A stretch of 64,000 nucleotides of DNA from Paenibacillus ferrarius (GTDB taxonomy: Bacteria > Bacillota > Bacilli > Paenibacillales > NBRC-103111). Below the pieces are notes generated by a model, which did no database searches, had not been told where the DNA came from, and saw only the letters and a program-made list of their open reading frames with translations. The stretch lies in the NCBI RefSeq assembly GCF_002027705.1, contig NZ_MBTG01000045.1, positions 1 through 64,000 of the forward strand, in the 5' to 3' direction. A program made the position numbers and the translations under genes. Position 1 is the first letter of the stretch; each line of letters opens with the position of its first letter. Below, piece after piece: positions 58,209 through 64,000 of the stretch.

Positions 58209-60647
58209 TTAAAGGGTGTAGATGATCGGTGTAATCCCGCTGCCTTCATAGACTTGCGCAATGTTCTGACGATAACTATCCATGTCAGATAACGTCGCAA
58301 GCCAGAAGGTATGCGGGGCTTCTTCGGATGCCAACGCTTTATCTCTTGCCTGTTCCAATGACGTATATTGAAAGGGGCCCCAAGGCATAGCATGCCGTCC
58401 TACTACCGGATCAATCCAATAGGGGATCTGGAGTCCGTGAAACCATGCCAATTTCAGCGCCTGCTCGGCAAAAGAACCAGTGCCATATAGATAAATGGCC
58501 TTGTGTCCTGCTTCTTTCATCTTTTGAATCGCGCTAAACAGCATTCCCTGACTGCCAAATCCGTCCTGCAGCCGCAAATAGTAATGATACAAATAAAATG
58601 GATACTTCCGAGTTGCTACGCCCTGAGGCCAGTTCACGTTCAAAATTGAAGGTGCATAATTGCAGCTGTTCAAGAACGATTCGGCTCCCTGCTGGAACCA
58701 TTTTTCAGCCATATCTTCACAAATCGGCGCTATATATTCGGTACCGAAATTATCCTGGTGCGTCAAGTCGCCGAGTATTCTTGCTTCCAGAGGCATTGGC
58801 ATGTCCAGAACGCGGTGAAGCGGTTTGCTCCACTCTTCAGGCTGCAAGGAAGAACGCAATAGATGGCCTCTTTTCAAATTCAGCAAATAAGCATAGTAGC
58901 CCTGAAAAGCGATGGCACCTCGTTGACAAGCACCTTTCCGCCTCAGCTCATTTTCCGACCGTTTCAAAATAGCCGTGACCGGATGAATCTTCCCGGATTC
59001 ATCTTTGGCATAACGAAGGGTAGAACCAAAGTCCCCCATCATCAGCTCCTCCACAAAAGCAGGCGTTCTCGCAATCCGCTTGGCCTGAGCAGTACCGTCG
59101 CTGCCGGCGCGCAGCATATAACGGATATCCATCCCCTTGAAACTTAATTCATCCAGTCGGTTTGCGGCGCCTACCGCAAGTAGATGTGTCATTTGCGGCT
59201 GCATGCCCGCAAGTCTGACGATTTTCTCCAACGAAGTCTGTATCGTGCCATGAAAGCCTATATCTATCGTGACCAATTGTTCTGGTGAACCAAATTCCTG
59301 CTTCAGATAGCTGACCAAAAGCTCTCTATGCCGCTGAATCGAAGAATCAATCTTCCGCTGAATAGGCTCACTCCGCAAGAAATTAGCAAGCTGATCATAG
59401 ATCGTGTCGCCACTTTCTCCCTTAATCTGCTTGCAAGCCTCAATCTTCTGCTGCACAAAAGGGGCAAAATGCGTGCTTTCCTCACCAATCCCGAGAACTT
59501 CAAATAACTCGCCTACTCCTAATCCATGAATCCCCACTAAATTAGCCAGCTCAATCTCTCCAAAGCTCGCCATTCCGGCCAAAAGGGTCGCTTGTCTGGA
59601 CACATAAATCGGCTTCACTTGCAGCGGAATTCCTCTTAGCTGAGCGGCATTTTCCAGCATCGGGGCTAACAAATAAGCTTCCCTCATAAGCGGATGGACA
59701 CAATTGATTCCTTCAGCTGCACAAATATCCAAAACCCAGTCGCATAGAGATTGTAAAAAAGGGCCAATTACACTTGCTCCGATGCTATAGAACTGGTGCT
59801 CCTGCTCCGTCGCTGCGTCTATCTTATCAGAGGCTTCCGCCAGCTTGCGCAGTGACTTCCATGCTGGAAGAACGTCGCCATGACGAACATATTCCCAGTG
59901 CTGCAAGCTTTCAAAATGCTCTGGAATGACGTTATAATGAATCGCCCTGATCCCCGCCTTCGCAGCTCCATCAATATCCGCCGCCACGTTATCGCCAATA
60001 TGCAGAATACGGCGACTCTCCATGTGCGGATAAATCTCTTTCAATCGCGCGAATAAATGTCCGGATGACTTGCCCTCCTTCTCTTCCGAGGAAACAAGTA
60101 TCGTGTCCACAGCGGCGAGATCAAGACCTGCAGCATTCAGGATGTATCGCAGCTGGTCTGCCGATAAGTACATATCAGATAACAAGGCAACCGGAATTTC
60201 CGCGTTTTGACAAGCCGTTAACAACGATGCCACATGCGGATTCACATAGCAGACTTCGGCTTCCGTTTCTACTTCGATAAGCGCGATCCGCGCCTTGTCA
60301 CAGGAGCCTTCCGGCATTTGGGCATAAATGAGCTCTAGTGTAACTTCGCCGAATCCTGTTCGTGCAAGCTGCTTTTGGCGAGCTTCGTGCTCTGCAAGAA
60401 TTCGCATTGCTTTAAAAGCTTCAGCTGTAATCGAAGCCTGCAAACATCCTTGAAGGTGTGCTTTGCCAGCAACTTGAACAAACACATCCGCCGGATTCGC
60501 ACAAGTCCGAAACAACAGCGTATCAAAAATATCCAAGCTGAGCAGCGCAATGTCCGCGATATCGAAGGCGGAGCCACCTAGACAACGGTCTTTTTTCCAT
60601 AATTGAAGATCAGTCGAGCGAATGGGTGCAAACGGAACTTGCAGCAT
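58209..60647 (-). CDS. Large multidomain HAD-superfamily protein
   Basis: 812 residues (AAGGAGG six bases before ATG). Residues ~30-250 form a HAD phosphatase: LLSLDIFDTLLFR (motif I DxF D), PVALLSDMYLS (motif II) and LHIGDNVAADIDGA (motif IV). Residues ~270-620 are a second alpha/beta region (VTIDIGFHGTIQTSLEKIVR) and the C-terminal ~130 form a Rossmann-like fold (AIYLYGTGSFAEQALKLAWF). Large proteins of this kind are encoded beside glycosyltransferases in cell-surface glycan clusters; a GT2 gene is divergent 86 bases away. The exact reaction is unknown. Confidence 0.75.
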   Translation of the reverse strand: MLQVPFAPIRSTDLQLWKKDRCLGGSAFDIADIALLSLDIFDTLLFRTCANPADVFVQVAGKAHLQGCLQASITAEAFKAMRILAEHEARQKQLARTGFGEVTLELIYAQMPEGSCDKARIALIEVETEAEVCYVNPHVASLLTACQNAEIPVALLSDMYLSADQLRYILNAAGLDLAAVDTILVSSEEKEGKSSGHLFARLKEIYPHMESRRILHIGDNVAADIDGAAKAGIRAIHYNVIPEHFESLQHWEYVRHGDVLPAWKSLRKLAEASDKIDAATEQEHQFYSIGASVIGPFLQSLCDWVLDICAAEGINCVHPLMREAYLLAPMLENAAQLRGIPLQVKPIYVSRQATLLAGMASFGEIELANLVGIHGLGVGELFEVLGIGEESTHFAPFVQQKIEACKQIKGESGDTIYDQLANFLRSEPIQRKIDSSIQRHRELLVSYLKQEFGSPEQLVTIDIGFHGTIQTSLEKIVRLAGMQPQMTHLLAVGAANRLDELSFKGMDIRYMLRAGSDGTAQAKRIARTPAFVEELMMGDFGSTLRYAKDESGKIHPVTAILKRSENELRRKGACQRGAIAFQGYYAYLLNLKRGHLLRSSLQPEEWSKPLHRVLDMPMPLEARILGDLTHQDNFGTEYIAPICEDMAEKWFQQGAESFLNSCNYAPSILNVNWPQGVATRKYPFYLYHYYLRLQDGFGSQGMLFSAIQKMKEAGHKAIYLYGTGSFAEQALKLAWFHGLQIPYWIDPVVGRHAMPWGPFQYTSLEQARDKALASEEAPHTFWLATLSDMDSYRQNIAQVYEGSGITPIIYTL

Positions 60648-60733
60648 CAGGTGCCTCCTTCACGGATTCATTTGAGTAATAGGACTAACTTGAGGTAAGC
60701 TTAATCTATGATAAAACGGAGGTGCGCTTATTT

Positions 60734-61549
60734 ATGTCAGACCAACCCTTGGTGTCCATCATTATTCCAACGTATAATCGTAGGATCGAGCTGGCTGAGC
60801 TCGCAGAATCATTATACCGCCAAACCTACACAAATTTACAAATCATCGTCGTGAACGATTGCGGACCTTCGGTTGATTTCATTCAGGACTTGTATCCTGA
60901 ACTGGCCATTCAGATCATTGATATGCCTGAGAACTTAAAACATGTTCATGCCCGTAATCGCGGCCTGCTGGAAGTGAAAGGCGACTATATCATGCTTTGC
61001 GATGATGATGACTTGCTGCTCCCTATTCATATTGAGCGTATGCTGCAAGAGATTCAGGGCTTCGATCTTGTCTACCCGGATGTCGAAATTTTCCATTATG
61101 ATTATGAAAATAATACGCGGTTAATCACGGATCGTTTCGTCTTTGCCTATGAATATGATGTGGCGGCGATGCGTAGATTCTCAACTTTCTTCTCCTCCGG
61201 CTGTCTATTCCGCCCTGAGGTTATCGATGCTTTGGGACCTTTTGACACGGACGTTTTCCATTACTGGGATTGGGATTTCTTCCTGCGGACCGCTGAGCAG
61301 TTCCGTGTGAAACGGGCGCCGATTGCCAGTGCGCTTTATGCTTTTGCGCAGCAAGGAGACAGCAATATGTCCGGTCAATTAGACAATATGCGTCCTTATT
61401 TGGACATGCTGTCAGAGAAGCATCAGCTTGGTGAGCTGCCAACCAAAAATTTCTTTCTCCTGCTAGAAGAACCGGAAGTCAAAGCGCGGCAAGCTTCAAC
61501 AGAACTTATTTGGGACGGCCAACCGATTCGTTCTCGCCTAGCCAAATAA
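60734..61549 (+). CDS. Family 2 glycosyltransferase
   Basis: 271 residues from ATG 60734 (GGAGGT ten bases upstream). It begins LVSIIIPTYNRRIELAELAE, with the nucleotide-sugar site ending in CDDDDLLLP and a later YWDWDFFLRTAEQF acceptor/acid region. No membrane segment. Divergent from the large HAD protein, with which it probably works in a cell-surface glycan pathway. Its 3' end overlaps the convergent AraC gene by twelve bases. Confidence 0.88.
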   Translation: MSDQPLVSIIIPTYNRRIELAELAESLYRQTYTNLQIIVVNDCGPSVDFIQDLYPELAIQIIDMPENLKHVHARNRGLLEVKGDYIMLCDDDDLLLPIHIERMLQEIQGFDLVYPDVEIFHYDYENNTRLITDRFVFAYEYDVAAMRRFSTFFSSGCLFRPEVIDALGPFDTDVFHYWDWDFFLRTAEQFRVKRAPIASALYAFAQQGDSNMSGQLDNMRPYLDMLSEKHQLGELPTKNFFLLLEEPEVKARQASTELIWDGQPIRSRLAK

Positions 61550-62383
61550 GCCTTTGACATACAAGCTGCGAAACTCGCTGGGTGTCATGCCTTCATGCTC
61601 TTGGAAACGCTGATTGAAATAGCTTGCACTCGCATAACCCGCTTCATTGGCGATTTCTTTGATGGACAAATGCTCTTTCTCAATCAAACGCTGCTTCGCG
61701 AATTGAATGCGGCATAGTGTAATGAAGGAGAGCGGCGTCATCGACATCGCTTTGCGAAACAATTTGCAGAAATAATATGTGCTTACGCCTGTGAGCTCCG
61801 CCCATTCCTCCAGAGTGAACGGTTCGCAGGCTTTTTGCTGCATACTGGGCAGGATCGCCAGGATGCGATCTACGGAATCCCCCCCGCGATTCCCGGTCAA
61901 AGGAGCGGCATAGCTCATGAATTCGCTCAAAATCTTGTAGGTTAACGTAGACAAATTCGTTGATCGAAGAATCCCCATGGTCTCCGCTTCCAGCAGCAGC
62001 TCGTGGAACGCCTCCTCAAGCTCATTCATTCTCTTTAACGACCAAAGCACCCGAAAAAAGCCTTTTTCCAATAAAAATTCTTTGAGATAGCTCCCATAAA
62101 AGTGGACAAACCGCACAGCCCAAGGATCTTCCTTCGATGCGTAATACTTTTGTTCCTGAAACGGAAAAAACAGAAAGGCATCGCCTTTTTGCAGGACGTG
62201 CTGTTCACCGTCAATTTCCACGTAACCTTTGCCTGACAAAACAAAATGAATGCTGAAGGACTCGCACAGCCCCTCAGGTCGATAAACCGTATGCGTCTGC
62301 AAATCATAATACCAGCCTACGGATTCCGGGAAAATAAAGTAAGACGATTGCTGCAATTTGGGCAGCATGACTTGTCTTTGCAT
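61538..62383 (-). CDS. AraC-family regulator with cupin sensor
   Basis: 281 residues, GGAGG eight bases before ATG. The N-terminal cupin-type sugar-sensing domain (GKGYVEIDGEQHVLQKGDAF LFFPFQEQKYY) is followed by two HTH motifs (FTLEEWAELTGVSTYYFCKL; LSIKEIANEAGYASASYFNQ). It is divergent from a Gfo/Idh/MocA oxidoreductase and aldo/keto reductase pair, which it most likely activates. The effector is probably a sugar or its derivative. Confidence 0.92.
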   Translation of the reverse strand: MQRQVMLPKLQQSSYFIFPESVGWYYDLQTHTVYRPEGLCESFSIHFVLSGKGYVEIDGEQHVLQKGDAFLFFPFQEQKYYASKEDPWAVRFVHFYGSYLKEFLLEKGFFRVLWSLKRMNELEEAFHELLLEAETMGILRSTNLSTLTYKILSEFMSYAAPLTGNRGGDSVDRILAILPSMQQKACEPFTLEEWAELTGVSTYYFCKLFRKAMSMTPLSFITLCRIQFAKQRLIEKEHLSIKEIANEAGYASASYFNQRFQEHEGMTPSEFRSLYVKGLFG

Positions 62384-62517
62384 CCTTCATGCCTCCTCAT
62401 CTGAGAACAATATTCCGATAGTCTGAGCAATATATTATCATATTCATTTTAAATAACTCGTTTTATAATAACAATATACCGCTATTAAATTATTTTCACT
62501 AAAGGAGATACGCCGTC

Positions 62518-63513
62518 ATGACAAAGCTTCGTTGGGGAATTCTGGGGTGTGCCAATATTGCAATAAGAGCATGCATCCCTGGAATTAAACAGTCTCAAAC
62601 AGGAATTGTAAGCGCTATTGCCAGCCGCAGTTTGCAGAAGTCGCAAGAGAAAGCTGCCGAACTCGACATTCCTACAGCCTACGGCAGTTACGAAGAATTA
62701 ATTGAAGATCCGAATATTGATGCCATCTACATACCCTTGCCGAACCATCTGCATAAAGAATGGACCATTCGCGCGATGCAGGCAGGCAAGCATGTGCTTT
62801 GCGAGAAACCGGCTGCCCTGACTGCCGAACAAGTGCAAGAAATGGTAACCGCTAGTGAACAAGCAGGTGTCCAGTTTGCTGAAGCTTTCATGTATCGGCA
62901 CCACCCTCGTTACGAGCGAATCCAAGAAATTATTGCCTCTGGGGAGATTGGTGACATTCGAGGCATTCATGGCGCTTTTACATTCAGCAATCCCGGCGAC
63001 AGCAAAAATGTCCGCTACGTTCGCGAATGGGGCGGCGGTTCTGTCTATGACGTTGGATGCTACCCGCTTAGCGCAGCCAGAATGATTCTGGGCAGAGAGC
63101 CTGAAGCTGTAACGACTCATGCTTTCTTCTCTCCGGAGCACGATGATGTCGATATGATGATGTCCGGTTTAGTTGAATTCAGCGGCAATGTCGCTTTAAC
63201 TTTTGACTGCGGCATGTGGGCAGGATTCCGCAACACGCTAGAAATCGTAGGCGCCGTCGGCCGCATTGAAGTTCCTTCTGCTTTCGTGACGCCAACGGAG
63301 GAATCCGGGAATTTCATCGTGCATGTCGGCAATGAACGCCGGGTAGAAACGGTTCCCTTCCTGAATCAATATGCCCTGCAGGCGGATGACTTGGCTTATG
63401 CCGCTTGGGGTGAGAAACCGGCGCGTTTCCCTGCAAGCGATGCGATCAGCAATATGAAAGTAATTGACGCTTGTCTGAAATCAGCCAGAGAGCGTTCGCG
63501 GGTTGTCCTTTAA
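62518..63513 (+). CDS. Gfo/Idh/MocA-family oxidoreductase
   Basis: 331 residues. Rossmann site WGILGCANIAIRACIPGI, EKP motif in HVLCEKPAALTAEQV, and the helix with AEAFMYRHHPRYERIQE typical of sugar dehydrogenases of the glucose-fructose oxidoreductase type. AAGGAG lies before the ATG. It begins a plus-strand unit with the aldo/keto reductase, divergent from the AraC regulator. Distinct in sequence from the oxidoreductase of the mannoside locus. Confidence 0.92.
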   Translation: MTKLRWGILGCANIAIRACIPGIKQSQTGIVSAIASRSLQKSQEKAAELDIPTAYGSYEELIEDPNIDAIYIPLPNHLHKEWTIRAMQAGKHVLCEKPAALTAEQVQEMVTASEQAGVQFAEAFMYRHHPRYERIQEIIASGEIGDIRGIHGAFTFSNPGDSKNVRYVREWGGGSVYDVGCYPLSAARMILGREPEAVTTHAFFSPEHDDVDMMMSGLVEFSGNVALTFDCGMWAGFRNTLEIVGAVGRIEVPSAFVTPTEESGNFIVHVGNERRVETVPFLNQYALQADDLAYAAWGEKPARFPASDAISNMKVIDACLKSARERSRVVL

Positions 63514-63544
63514 CAATCATAATAGAAAGCGTGGAGATGTAGCG

Positions 63545-64000
63545 ATGAAACACATTCAAATTAAAGGCTTAGATAAACCTGTCTCTACTTTAGTCATGGG
63601 TTCAGATTTCTTTCGCTTGGATAATCCGCATGAAGTCAGCGAAATCCTTGGACACTATCTGGCAATCGGAGGCAATACGATCGACTCAGCGTTCATTTAT
63701 TGCGGAGGACAAAGCGAGCAAGCGATTGGCATTTGGCTCGATGAGATGGGCAATCGGGATACGATGAATATCTTCACCAAAGGCGCCCATCATGATGAGA
63801 CCGGTCCCCGAGTGAATGCAGAAGCGATTCGCAGCGACTTGTTCACGAGTCTGGAGCGGCTTCGCACCGACTATATTGACCTGTATGCTCTGCACCGCGA
63901 TGATCCGGCTATACCGGTCGGCGCAATTCTCGAAGCTTTGAATGAACATGTGGAAGCTGGCCGCATTCGCGCTTTTGGCGGCTCCAACTGGACGCATGAG
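63545..64000 (+). CDS. Aldo/keto reductase, N-terminal part (cut by window end)
   Basis: 152 codons visible from ATG 63545 (GGAG eight bases upstream), still open at the end of the window. It reads STLVMGSDFFRLDN, NTIDSAFIYCGGQSEQAIGI, IFTKGAHHDE and LRTDYIDLYALHRDD, the conserved Asp, Tyr, Lys and His tetrad of the AKR barrel. It follows the Gfo/Idh/MocA gene by 31 bases and probably acts in the same sugar redox pathway under the AraC regulator. Confidence 0.9.
   Translation, partial: MKHIQIKGLDKPVSTLVMGSDFFRLDNPHEVSEILGHYLAIGGNTIDSAFIYCGGQSEQAIGIWLDEMGNRDTMNIFTKGAHHDETGPRVNAEAIRSDLFTSLERLRTDYIDLYALHRDDPAIPVGAILEALNEHVEAGRIRAFGGSNWTHE

Overview
The window looks like a chromosomal segment of an aerobic spore-forming Firmicute of the Paenibacillus type. 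The support is an intact mother-cell sporulation sigma factor (sigK), a NucB-type sporulation nuclease, an S-layer-homology (SLH) protein, a Lpl-type (CUT1) sugar ABC system run by a large membrane-anchored AraC regulator, and strong AGGAGG ribosome binding sites. No rRNA, tRNA or CRISPR array was seen.

Layout. 1-8.7 kb is a decayed accessory region: a frameshifted CAP-domain lipoprotein, a metalloprotease remnant, two beta-lactamase-fold serine hydrolases (one with SLH repeats), a HAAS-domain membrane protein and an agr-like kinase whose LytTR partner lost its receiver next to an IS6-family remnant. 8.7-13.3 kb holds an XRE-cupin regulator divergent from an operon of a metallo-beta-lactamase-fold hydrolase, an alpha/beta hydrolase, RidA, an EamA exporter and a short ArAE-like exporter; the divergent promoter region carries two copies of a 17-bp motif. 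13.4-15.5 kb is a BlaI/BlaR1-type pair with two perfect palindromic operators.

15.9-38.5 kb is a carbohydrate locus, all on the minus strand: GH38 alpha-mannosidase, AraC regulator, SGNH esterase, two permeases and a lipoprotein binding protein, a 2161-residue secreted multidomain protein with a WbsX (GH99-like) domain, a Gfo/Idh/MocA oxidoreductase, a second SGNH esterase, GH2 beta-mannosidase and a sugar isomerase. Together these suggest capture and stepwise breakdown of a mannose-rich glycan: the giant protein acts outside, the transporter imports oligosaccharides, and the two mannosidases (no signal peptides) finish inside. Fragments of further sugar genes lie within and just beyond it.

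39-48 kb holds an ABC ATPase, sigK, a third serine hydrolase, a single-polypeptide histidine kinase/response regulator, a DUF3995/TetR pair with matching operators, nucB and an intergenic repeat cluster. 48-53 kb holds an RNase Z-like hydrolase, a sensor kinase, and a FAD-dependent dehydrogenase behind a purine-type riboswitch whose terminator overlaps the aptamer, followed by a small LytTR protein with a cre-like site. 53-64 kb holds an MFS/MarR pair, a lactonase, a YjdF-like membrane protein, a VanW protein, a large HAD protein divergent from a GT2 glycosyltransferase, an AraC regulator divergent from a Gfo/Idh/MocA oxidoreductase, and an aldo/keto reductase cut by the window edge.
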